Positions 15,101-27,000 of a stretch of 64,000 nucleotides of DNA are shown here, piece by piece (the stretch's first letter is position 1; each line of letters starts with the position of its first letter). Both the position numbers and the translations under genes were made by a program. The notes under the pieces are model-generated. The model was given only the letters and a program-made list of their open reading frames with translations, was not told where the DNA came from and made no database searches. Source of the DNA: Strigamia acuminata (Eukaryota; Arthropoda; Chilopoda; Geophilomorpha; Linotaeniidae); assembly GCA_949358305.1 (NCBI GenBank), contig OX442317.1:13954491-14018490 (forward strand), read 5' to 3'.

Positions 15101-18100
15101 AAAGCTTTCTACTAAAGTTTAAACACTATTTCAGAACATTCAGAGACATTGGTCTTGTGGTGTTTGTGCTAAGTCAACTGTGATGAGATCAAAAGTCTAT
15201 TCTCCCAAATCATTGCCTAGATGTTGCTAAAACTTACATTGAAGCCGTCTACTAAGGTTTAAACACTATTTCAGAACATTTAGAGACATTGGTCTTGTGG
15301 TGTTTGTGCTAAGTCAACTGTGATGAGATCAAAAGTCTATTTTCCCAAATCATTTCTTGGATGTTGCTAAAACTTACATTAAAGCTTTCTACTAAGGTTT
15401 AAACACTATTTCAAAACATTCAGAGACATTGGTCTTGTGATGTTTGTGCTAAGTCAACTGTGATGAGATCAAAAGTCTATTCTCCCAAATCATTGCTTGG
15501 ATGTTGCTAAAACTTACATTAAAGCTTTCTACTAAGGTTTAAACACTATTTCAAAACATTCAGAGACATTGGTCTTGTGATGTTTGTGCTAAGTCAACTG
15601 TGATGAGATCAAAAGTCTATTCTCCCAAATCATTGCTTGGATGTTGCTAAAACTTACATTGAAGCCTTCTACTAAGGTTTAAACACTATTTCAGAACATT
15701 CAGAGACATTGGTTTGTGGTGTTTGTGCTAAGTCAACTGTGATGTCAAATGAGATCAAAAGTTTATTCTTTCAAATTATTGCTTGGATGTTGCTAACACT
15801 TACATTGAAGCCTTCTACTAAGGTTTAAACACTATTTCTAAACATTCAGAGACATTGGTCTTGTGGTGTTTGTGCTAAGTCAACTGTGATGAGATCAAAA
15901 GTCTATTCTCCCAAATCATTGCTTGGATGTTGCTAAAACTTACATTGAAGCCTTCTACTAAGGTTTAAACACTATTTCAGAACATTCAGAGACATTGGTT
16001 TGTGGTGTTTGTGCTAAGTCAACTGTGATGTCAAATGAGATCAAATGTTTATTCTTTCAAATTATTGCTTGGATGTTGCTAAAACTAACATTGAAGCCTT
16101 CTACTAAGGTTTAAACACTATTTCAGAACATTCAGAGACATTGGTCTTGTGGTGTTTGTGCTAAGTCAACTGTGATGAGATCAAAAGTCTATTTTCCCAA
16201 ATCATTTCTTGGATGTTGCTAAAACTTACATTAAAGCTTTCTACTAAGGTTTAAACACTATTTCAGAACATTCAGAGACATTGGTCTTGTGATGTTTGTG
16301 CTAAGTCAACTGTGATGAGATCAAAAGTCTATTCTCCCAAATCATTGCTTGGATGTTGCTAAAACTTACATTAAAGCTTTCTACTAGGGTTTAAACACTA
16401 TTTCAAAACATTCAGAGACATTGGTCTTGTGATGTTTGTGCTAAGTCAACTGTGATGAGATCAAAAGTCTATTCTCCCAAATCATTGCTTGGATGTTGCT
16501 AAAACTTACATTGAAGCCTTCTACTAAGGTTTAAACACTATTTCAGAACATTCAGAGACATTGGTTTGTGGTGTTTGTGCTAAGTCAACTGTGATGTCAA
16601 ATGAGATCAAAAATTTATTCTTTCAAATTATTGCTTGGATGTTGCTAACACTTACATTGAAGCCTTCTACTAAGGTTTAAACACTATTTCTAAACATTCA
16701 GAGACATTGGTCTTGTGATGTTTGTGCTAAGTCAACTGTGATGTCAAATGAGATCAAAAGTTTATTCTTTCAAATCATTGCTTGGATGTTGCTAAAACTT
16801 ACATTAAAGCCTTCTACTAAGGTTTAAACACTATTTCAGAACATTCAGAGACATTGGTCTTGTGATGTTTGTGCTAAGTCAACTGTGATGAGATCAAAAG
16901 TTTATTCTCCAAAATCATTGCTTGGATGTTGCTAAAACTTACATTGAAGCCTTCTACTAAGGTTTAAACACTATTTCAGAACATTCAGACACATTGGTCT
17001 TGTGGTGTTTGTGCTAAGTTAACTGTGACGTCAAATGAGATCAAAAGTTTATTCTTTCAAATTATTGCTTGGATGTTGCTAAAACTTACATTGAAGCTTT
17101 CTACTAAGGTTTAAACACTATTTCAGAACATTCAGAAACATTGGTCTTGTGATGTTTGTGCTAAGTCAACTGTGATGAGATCAAAAGTCTATTCTCCCAA
17201 ATCATTGCTTGGATGTTGCTAAAACTTACATTGAAGCCGTCTACTAAGGTTTAAACACTATTTCAGAACATTTAGAGACATTGGTCTTGTGGTGTTTGTG
17301 CTAAGTCAACTGTGATGAGATCAAAAGTCTATTCTCCCAAATCATTGCTTGGATGTTGCTAAAACTTACATTAAAGCTTTTTACTAAGGTTTAAACACTA
17401 TTTCAAAACATTCAGAGACATTGGTCTTGTGATGTTTGTGCTAAGTCAACTGTGATGAGATCAAAAGTCTATTCTCCCAAATCATTGCTTGGATGTTGCT
17501 AAAACTTACATTGAAGCCTTCTACTAAGGTTTAAACACTATTTCAGAACATTCAGACACATTGGTCTTGTGGTGTTTGTGCTAAGTCAACTGTGACGTCA
17601 AATGAGATCAAAAGTTTATTCTTTCAAATTATTGCTTGGATGTTGCTAAAACTTACATTGAAGCTTTCTACTAAGGTTTAAACACTATTTCAGAACATTC
17701 AGAAACATTGGTCTTGTGATGTTTGTGCTAAGTCAACTGTGATGTCAAATGGGATCAAAAGTTTATTCTTCCAAATCATTGCTTGGATGTTGCTAAAACT
17801 TACATTGAAGCCTTCTACTAAGGTTTAAACACTATTTCAGAACATTCAGAGACATTGGTCTTGTGGTGTTTGTGCTAAGTCAACTGTGATGAGATCAAAA
17901 GTCTATTCTCCCAAATCATTGCTTGGATGTTGCTAAAACTTACATTAAAGCTTTTTACTAAGGTTTAAACACTATTTCAAAACATTCAGAGACATTGGTC
18001 TTGTGATGTTTGTGCTAAGTCAACTGTGATGAGATCAAAAGTCTATTCTCCCAAATCATTGCTTGGATGTTGCTAAAACTTACATTGAAGCCGTCTACTA

Positions 18101-18384
18101 AGGTTTAAACACTATTTCAGAACATTTAGAGACATTGGTCTTGTGGTGTTTGTGCTAAGTCAACTGTGATGAGATCAAAAGTCTATTCTCCCAAATCATT
18201 GCTTGGATGTTGCTAAAACTTACATTAAAGCTTTTTACTAAGGTTTAAACACTATTTCAAAACATTCAGAGACATTGGTCTTGTGATGTTTGTGCTAAGT
18301 CAACTGTGATGAGATCAAAAGTCTATTCTCCCAAATCATTGCTTGGATGTTGCTAAAACTTACATTGAAGCCTTCTACTAAGGT

Positions 18385-20344
18385 TTAAACACTATTTCAG
18401 AACATTCAGAGACATTGGTCTTGTGGTGTTTGTGCTAAGTCAACTGTGATGAGATCAAAAGTCTATTCTCCCAAATCATTGCTTGGATGTTGCTAAAACT
18501 TACATTGAAGCCGTCTACTAAGGTTTAAACACTATTTCAGAACATTTAGAGACATTGGTCTTGTGGTGTTTGTGCTAAGTCAACTGTGATGAGATCAAAA
18601 GTCTATTCTCCCAAATCATTGCTTGGATGTTGCTAAAACTTACATTAAAGCTTTTTACTAAGGTTTAAACACTATTTCAAAACATTCAGAGACATTGGTC
18701 TTGTGATGTTTGTGCTAAGTCAACTGTGATGAGATCAAAAGTCTATTCTCCCAAATCATTGCTTGGATGTTGCTAAAACTTACATTGAAGCCTTCTACTA
18801 AGGTTTAAACACTATTTCAGAACATTCAGAGACATTGGTCTTGTGATGTTTGTGCTAAGTCAACTGTGATGAGATCAAAAGTCTATTCTCCCAAATCATT
18901 GCTTGGATGTTGCTAAAACTTACATTGAAGCCTTCTACTAAGGTTTAAACACTATTTCAGAACATTCAGAGACATTGGTCTTGTGATGTTTGTGCTAAGT
19001 CAACTGTGATGAGATCAAAAGTCTATTCTCCCAAATCATTGCTTGGATGTTGCTAAAACTTACATTGAAGCCGTCTACTAAGGTTTAAACACTATTTCAA
19101 AACATTTAGAGACATTGGTCTTGTGGTGTTTGTGCTAAGTCAACTGTGATGAGATCAAAAGTCTATTCTCCCAAATCATTGCTTGGATGTTGCTAAAACT
19201 TACATTAAAGCTTTTTACTAAGGTTTAAACACTATTTCAAAACATTCAGAGACATTGGTCTTGTGATGTTTGTGCTAAGTCAACTGTGATGAGATCAAAA
19301 GTCTATTCTCCCAAATCATTGCTTGGATGTTGCTAAAACTTACATTGAAGCCTTCTACTAAGGTTTAAACACTATTTCAGAACATTCAGAGACATTGGTC
19401 TTGTGGTGTTTGTGCTAAGTCAACTGTGATGAGATCAAAAGTCTATTCTCCCAAATCATTGCTTGGATGTTGCTAAAACTTACATTGAAGCCGTCTACTA
19501 AGGTTTAAACACTATTTCAGAACATTTAGAGACATTGGTCTTGTGGTGTTTGTGCTAAGTCAACTGTGATGAGATCAAAAGTCTATTCTCCCAAATCATT
19601 GCTTGGATGTTGCTAAAACTTACATTAAAGCTTTTTACTAAGGTTTAAACACTATTTCAAAACATTCAGAGACATTGGTCTTGTGATGTTTGTGCTAAGT
19701 CAACTGTGATGAGATCAAAAGTCTATTCTCCCAAATCATTGCTTGGATGTTGCTAAAACTTACATTGAAGCCTTCTACTAAGGTTTAAACACTATTTCAG
19801 AACATTCAGAGACATTGGTCTTGTGATGTTTGTGCTAAGTCAACTGTGATGAGATCAAAAGTCTATTCTCCCAAATCATTGCTTGGATGTTGCTAAAACT
19901 TACATTGAAGCCTTCTACTAAGGTTTAAACACTATTTCAGAACATTCAGAGACATTGGTCTTGTGATGTTTGTGCTAAGTCAACTGTGATGAGATCAAAA
20001 GTCTATTCTCCCAAATCATTGCTTGGATGTTGCTAAAACTTACATTGAAGCCGTCTACTAAGGTTTAAACACTATTTCAAAACATTTAGAGACATTGGTC
20101 TTGTGGTGTTTGTGCTAAGTCAACTGTGATGAGATCAAAAGTCTATTCTCCCAAATCATTGCTTGGATGTTGCTAAAACTTACATTAAAGCTTTTTACTA
20201 AGGTTTAAACACTATTTCAAAACATTCAGAGACATTGGTCTTGTGATGTTTGTGCTAAGTCAACTGTGATGAGATCAAAAGTCTATTCTCCCAAATCATT
20301 GCTTGGATGTTGCTAAAACTTACATTGAAGCCTTCTACTAAGGT
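18385..20344. repeat. Higher-order repeat, two tandem 980-bp copies of seven 140-bp monomers
   Basis: Copies 18385-19364 and 19365-20344 each hold seven monomers, all of the 140-bp short form. The same order of marker variants recurs 980 bp apart: tttagagac, agctttttact and caaaacatttag. I saw no differences between the copies by eye, so this is one of the most recently homogenised stretches. It is the one long domain with no 147-bp monomers. Confidence 0.85.
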
Positions 20345-22698
20345 TTAAACACTATTTCAGAACATTCAGAGACATTGGTTTGTGGTGTTTGTGCTAAGTC
20401 AACTGTGATGTCAAATGAGATCAAAAGTTTATTCTTTCAAATTATTGCTTGAATGTTGCTAACACTTACATTGAAGCCTTCTACTAAGGTTTAAACACTA
20501 TTTCTAAACATTCAGAGACATTGGTCTTGTGGTGTTTGTGCTAAGTCAACTGTGACGTCAAATGAGATCAAAAGTTTATTCTTTCAAATTATTGCTTGGA
20601 TGTTGCTAAAACTTACATTGAAACTTTCTACTAAGGTTTAAACACTATTTCAGAACATTCAGAAACATTGGTCTTGTGATGTTTGTGCTAAGTCAACTGT
20701 GATGTCAAATGGGATCAAAAGTTTATTCTTCCAAATCATTGCTTGGATGTTGCTAAAACTTACATTGAAGCCTTCTACTAAGGTTTAAACACTATTTCAG
20801 AACATTCAGAGACATTGGTCTTGTGATGTTTGTGCTAAGTCAACTGTGATGTCAAATGAGATCAAAAGTTTATTCTTTCAAATCATTGTTTGGATGTTGC
20901 TAAAACTTACATTAAAGCTTTCTACTAAAGTTTAAACACTATTTCAGAACATTCAGAGACATTGGTCTTGTGGTGTTTGTGCTAAGTCAACTGTGATGAG
21001 ATCAAAAGTCTATTCTCCCAAATCATTGCTTGGATGTTGCTAAAACTTACATTGAAGCCGTCTACTAAGGTTTAAACACTATTTCAGAACATTTAGAGAC
21101 ATTGGTCTTGTGGTGTTTGTGCTAAGTCAACTGTGATGAGATCAAAAGTCTATTTTCCCAAATCATTTCTTGGATGTTGCTAAAACTTACATTAAAGCTT
21201 TCTACTAAGGTTTAAACACTATTTCAGAACATTCAGAGACATTGGTCTTGTGATGTTTGTGCTAAGTCAACTGTGATGAGATCAAAAGTCTATTCTCCCA
21301 AATCATTGCTTGGATGTTGCTAAAACTTACATTAAAGCTTTCTACTAAGGTTTAAACACTATTTCAAAACATTCAGAGATATTGGTCTTGTGATGTTTGT
21401 GCTAAGTCAACTGTGATGAGATCAAAAGTCTATTCTCCCAAATCATTGCTTGGATGTTGCTAAAACTTACATTGAAGCCTTCTACTAAGGTTTAAACACT
21501 ATTTCAGAACATTCAGAGACATTGGTTTGTGGTGTTTGTGCTAAGTCAACTGTGATGTCAAATGAGATCAAAAGTTTATTCTTTCAAATTATTGCTTGGA
21601 TGTTGCTAACACTTACATTGAAGCCTTCTACTAAGGTTTAAACACTATTTCTAAACATTCAGAGACATTGGTCTTGTGGTGTTTGTGCTAAGTCAACTGT
21701 GACGTCAAATGAGATCAAAAGTTTATTCTTTCAAATTATTGCTTGGATGTTGCTAAAACTTACATTGAAGCTTTCTACTAAGGTTTAAACACTATTTCAG
21801 AACATTCAGAAACATTGGTCTTGTGATGTTTGTGCTAAGTCAACTGTGATGTCAAATGGGATCAAAAGTTTATTCTTCCAAATCATTGCTTGGATGTTGC
21901 TAAAACTTACATTGAAGCCTTCTACTAAGGTTTAAACACTATTTCAGAACATTCAGAGACATTGGTCTTGTGATGTTTGTGCTAAGTCAACTGTGATGTC
22001 AAATGAGATCAAAAGTTTATTCTTTCAAATCATTGCTTGGATGTTGCTAAAACTTACATTAAAGCTTTCTACTAAGGTTTAAACACTATTTCAGAACATT
22101 CAGAGACATTGGTCTTGTGATGTTTGTGCTAAGTCAACTGTGATGAGATCAAAAGTCTATTCTCCAAAATCATTGCTTGGATGTTGCTAAAACTTACATT
22201 GAAGCCTTCTACTAAGGTTTAAACACTATTTCAGAACATTCAGACACATTGGTCTTGTGGTGTTTGTGCTAAGTCAACTGTGACGTCAAATGAGATCAAA
22301 AGTTTATTCTTTCAAATTATTGCTTGGATGTTGCTAAAACTAACATTGAAGCCTTCTACTAAGGTTTAAACACTATTTCAGAACATTCAGAGACATTTGT
22401 CTTGTGGTGTTTGTGCTAAGTCAACTGTGATGAGATCAAAAGTCTATTTTCCCAAATCATTTCTTGGATGTTGCTAAAACTTACATTAAAGCTTTCTACT
22501 AAGGTTTAAACACTATTTCAGAACATTCAGAGACATTGGTCTTGTGATGTTTGTGCTAAGTCAACTGTGATGAGATCAAAAGTCTATTCTCCCAAATCAT
22601 TGCTTGGATGTTGCTAAAACTTACATTAAAGCTTTCTACTAAGGTTTAAACACTATTTCAAAACATTCAGAAACATTGGTCTTGTGATGTTTGTGCTA

Positions 22699-22702
22699 AG
22701 TC
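22699..22702. repeat. Target-site duplication of E1, left copy (agtc)
   Basis: The satellite bases agtc directly precede the LTR at 22703 and are repeated at 31471-31474 directly after the other LTR. The uninterrupted satellite at 34920-34923 and 40510-40513 has a single agtc in the same context, which gives the empty site. A 4-bp duplication is within the range known for BEL/Pao elements. Confidence 0.95.
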
Positions 22703-23976
22703 TGTTGCGGTCAGTCAACAGGAACAGAGAAGAACTGAGATGTGGCGATTCGAAACTCCCGCCAACAAACTCAAACGATCGTATAGTGAAATTCGTACGT
22801 ATACCGTGTTGAAATGCACTTGATTCGCCTCAAAATCTCCTGTTACATGAAGGTTTAACTGTTGGAAACACTTTTGCATGGTATCCAAGTGTTTGCTGAT
22901 CCATTGGCCAGTCTGGGAAAAATGGTTTTCTACTCAGGACACATTGGAAATGGGTCAAAAGCAGAAAAGGTAAGAGTTAACATTAACACGACTATTTTAA
23001 TCAAATATAAAATGGCAACTGAATAATTACACATTATAATAGGATGGCACACGCCAAACCAATTGTCGGCAATTTACAATAAAGAAATACTCCGTTGCCA
23101 CGGAAACGGAGGAAATGCAATTTCAAGCAAAGACAACAAATTACGAGAAATGTATTAAAAATAATGTGTAATAGCTCAAAATGAGCACAAAAAACTAAGG
23201 AATAATAAAGTCTATCGTAACAACAAAATTCGTTAATCAAAACAATGAGAAAACAGCGAAAACAGTGATCGCTAAGCAGACAATTGGGCCTAACCAATCA
23301 GAGACAAGCAAAATGACATAATCATCAAGTTTGAATTCAAAGTCACACACAAAACCAAATAAGTAAATAAGTTCAGGAAATGTAATTTCCCGCAAACAAG
23401 ACACGTTTTAATGAAAGAACACTTGAAATCAACCGCAAACCGAACGAAACGATCTTGGACGGCAACGCACATGCGGGGTCCGTCACGATCGCTCGTAACA
23501 GAAAAACGGCTGTTCCGGGACGAAATTAGAGTGCACGAATCAACAGATCACCCCCAAATTAGTCTAAAACAATGTCAAAAACAATTCTAACCATCAAAAT
23601 TCCGTCCAAACGGAAGGTTAGAAGTTTGAACAAAAACCGAACTAGAACTTGAAATATGACGTCACGTCAATAACACTAGTGAACTGTTTAACGACAAATG
23701 CACCAAATTTCACCCGAAATCACACAAATTGAGAAAAAATGAATAAAGTAACACAAAATCACGCAATAAACACTAGAAATAAATGCAATAAACAATAGAA
23801 TATCACATTTCATCAAACATCAGTATCTGAAAGCATTAAAAACATTTTAATAATGCAAAAATCCTGTAAATAAAAACTGAAATGTTATGCAAAATAAAAC
23901 ACACTTTGGAAACATTTATTCAGACACAAATTGGCAATAAAAGTAGTTTCTAAATTATTCCACGTTGTTTGCAACA
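22703..23976 (-). repeat. 3' LTR of E1
   Basis: This 1274-bp LTR looks identical to 30197-31470. It starts tgttgcggtcag and ends gtttgcaaca on the plus strand. The left tip carries a short inverted repeat, TGTTG...CAACA. In element orientation, ATTAAA (complement of 22996-23001) is a candidate polyadenylation signal. A CRE palindrome tgacgtca lies at 23657-23664. Two short frames seen here (87 and 60 codons) also occur in the other LTR and resemble no protein, so they are not called genes. Confidence 0.96.
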
Positions 23977-24034
23977 ACGAATTGCCAGCGAGAAAGAGAG
24001 AGAAGAGAGATGAGAGAAGTCTGCAAAATACACA
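23977..24034 (-). other. E1 3' untranslated end with sense-strand pyrimidine tract
   Basis: There are only 58 bp between the Gag-Pol stop and the 3' LTR. The element's sense strand here is a long CT-rich run followed by GGCAAT and a few bases before the LTR. A normal plus-strand primer is a polypurine tract on the sense strand immediately before the 3' LTR, and none is visible. E2 has the same arrangement at 54535-54580. Confidence 0.7.
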
Positions 24035-27000
24035 TCAATCAAGTTCAAGGGCTCTGATATGCTTTACAGATCGACGCAACTCTCTTCCATCGGGAAGCAC
24101 AACACTAACGATGCGAATTAGTCCATCATCGCCAGGAAAAACTTGTTTTATCCTGGCAAGAGGCCAAAAGTAAGGGTTGGTTCCCATCTTTTCAAGAAGA
24201 ACAATCTGGTCAATTTTGGGGTTTTGAAAAGATTTATCTCCTTTATTCTCATAAAAGTTTCTTAACTGCATCAAGTAACTGTGTTTCCATATACTCCAAA
24301 AATCCCAAATAAACTGTCTTCTTTTCTTGTCGAGTTTTCGAAGGTCACTTTTCTTGATTGCATTCAAGGTCTTGTTGATCATGTATTTCGGCATACCTCC
24401 CGTTAAAAAGTTTTCAGGTGAAAGGATTCTGCCGCCGTCTATATTTTCGTGTACATACGACAAAGGTCGAGAATTCAACACAGAGCTGATCTCAAGAACT
24501 AAGGTTTGTAAAGTTTCTAAATCCACAGTGTGTCTCAATAAAGTTTTCCGCAATTTATCCTTGACTGAGCGGACTAGTCTCTCCCAAGCTCCTCCCATCC
24601 ACGGTGAGAGCGGAGGGATAAATGTCCATACAATCCTTTTCTCAGACAGAAATGTTTTTATGTCCGAACGGCCAATCAGTTTTCCCCATGACTGAATTTG
24701 TGTACTTCCTTTTTCAAAGGTTTTACTGTTGTCCGAGAAGACTTTTGCTGGACAACCGTAACGAGCACAAAATCGTCTGAATGCCAATAAGAATTTCTCA
24801 GTGGATAAATCTTCGGACACTTCGAGATGTAAACTTCGCGTAACCATACAAGTGAATAATAAAATGTATGTTTTCTTCAATCGTTTTTTGTCCTTTCCCA
24901 CAAAAATAGGTCCTAAATGATCGATTCCGGTGTGTTGAAAAGGAGCTGCTGGGGTTACTCTTTCTTTCGGTAATTCTCCAGTAGACGGATTATTTCTTGC
25001 AAGTTTAGTCCTTCTGCAAACGGAACATTCTCTTATCACAGTCTGAATGGTCCTGCGTCCTCGGAGAACCCAAAATTTCTCACGAATTCGATAAAGCGTT
25101 TCACTCAAATCTCCATGCATGAGATCAAGATGAATCTTGCGAATAATTAGTCTAGTTACCCAACTTTCGTTATGCAAAAGAATCGGGTATTTTTCGTCAA
25201 ATGAAAGCAAAGACAATCTCAGTCTGCTGCGCAAACGTAAAAGTCCATCCTCATCTAAGAAATATTCGAAATTCTTCAAAGGGGAGTATCTCTCAACTTC
25301 AGTCTTGTTTCTCACAGCTTCGATCTCTTCTCGAAAGTAGATTTCTTGTGAAAATTTAAGAATCCTAATTTGACTAGATTCCATTTCGCGTTGCGCGAGA
25401 TCTTCGCCGCGAAAACGATGAGATTTCCAGCGCAAAAGGTACGAAAATACTCTAACCAGACGGTTGAAGTTGCGAAATCTTTTGAAAAATTTGCTTATAA
25501 ATGTCTCTTTGACTTGAACATTCATAACCACAATTCTTTTTTCTTCTTCGGGTAGTTTTTCTTGCACAACCTCGACTTTTTCGATTTTAGAAACGTCCAC
25601 GCCGTTCCACCAAAGTTTATTTGTCATTAATGTTTTTGCATCGTGTGGTCGTGTAAGTAAATCTGCAGGATTGAACTCTGTCGGAATATGTGACCATTGG
25701 CTTGCGTCAGACGATGAAACAATTTCCTGAACGCGGTTAGAAACATAAGGCTTCCACTCATTTTTCTTCGAGTTGATCCAAGCCAAAGTTATGGTGGAAT
25801 CAGAAAAATATTGAATGGTTTTGATTGGATAACCTGGCAGAAAGTTATTTGTCAAATACTGACACATTCGTACACCAACGACCGCAGCAGTTAATTCAAG
25901 TCTAGGCAAGGTAATCTTTTTTGCAGGGGCTAGTCTACATTTGCTGAGTAGCAAAGTTCTTTTTCCTTTGTTGTTGACGATGAAAATTGCACATCCAAAG
26001 GCTTTAGTGCTGGCATCACAGAAAACTTCAATACTCAACTCTTCATTAGAATAGGTTTCTAACCATCGAGGTACTTTATAGTCTTTTAATTTCTGGATGT
26101 CTCGACTCCATTCGTCAATCTCTTGCTTTTCTGAGTCCGAAATTCTTCCGTCCCAGTTCTTTGTACGTAAACAAATGTCTTGAAGAAGGAGTCTCATTTT
26201 CAAAACGACTGGAGAAATGAGTCCCATCGGATCGAAAATAGAGGCTACCAAAGAGAGAACTTCACGTCTTGTGTTCGGAATAATGTCCATTTGTGGAATC
26301 CTGAACATGAGGACGTCTTCTTGCGTGTCCCATAAGATTCCAAGCATTTTTATTACTCCCTGTTCACAGAATCTGTCACTTCTCATGTGAAATCCCTTTT
26401 CTTTGATGTCATTGAAAACCTTTTCATTGGGTGTCGCCCATTTAACAAGTGGGAGTTTCCCGTCATCCAAAATCATTTTTAATTCTTCACAATGCTTTGT
26501 TGTGTCTGTCGGGTGATCACCTCCAGAAGTTAAATCATCCATGTATATCCCGGCATCGAGTGCATCAACTTCTTTCGGATGTATCTCCTTGTATTGATCA
26601 GCTTGTTTCCGAATTGTTGCGCACAGGAGAAAAGGAGAGGAAATAACTCCAAATGGTACGACTATCATCCTCAAAATCATAATATTATTCCACAAATTTC
26701 TCCACGAATAGGGGTTCTTGAAATATTGCCTTGAAACCCACAAAAAACGCAGAAAATTCCTATGCGTGGGGTTTATCATCACTTGGAGGAATGCTTGTTT
26801 AATGTCAGCAATGATTGGAATGCAATACAATCTGAATCTGACCATCACCAATATCAAATCTGGATTCAAAGATGGTCCAGGAAAAAGGCAGTCATTTAAT
26901 GAGCGTTTTCCTTTTTTCGCAGACGACGCATTGAATACGACTCTGAATTTCGTTGTTTCCCGGTCCTCTTTGATCACTGGATGATGTGGAATGTTATATA

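Larger units (their letters stand above)
1..22702. repeat. Satellite DNA array, left arm (147/140-bp monomers)
   Basis: Head-to-tail monomers continue from before the window to E1. In the phase starting at the ttaaacac motif, the first units begin at 1, 148, 295, 442 and 582, giving 147, 147, 147 and 140 bp. The short form lacks 7 bp in the tgatgtcaaatgagatc segment. A 146-bp form lacks one C in ttggtcttgtgg. Each unit contains the palindrome gtttaaac. Monomer subtypes are recognisable by linked variants, such as gacgtcaaat with cagacacattgg, or aatgggatc with cttccaaatc. The array is AT-rich with very few CpG. There is no open frame of note, no CENP-B-like box and no interruption. A centromeric or other heterochromatic location is inference. 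Confidence 0.98.

Noticed and set aside
1-22702. The regular array resembles a CRISPR at first glance
   Set aside because: Units are 140-147 bp with no short repeat plus unique spacer structure, and the genome is clearly animal. It is satellite DNA.
23034-23472. Short minus-strand frames of 87 and 60 codons, repeated at 30528-30966
   Set aside because: They sit inside both E1 LTRs, have no recognisable domain, and are hydrophobic by chance composition.
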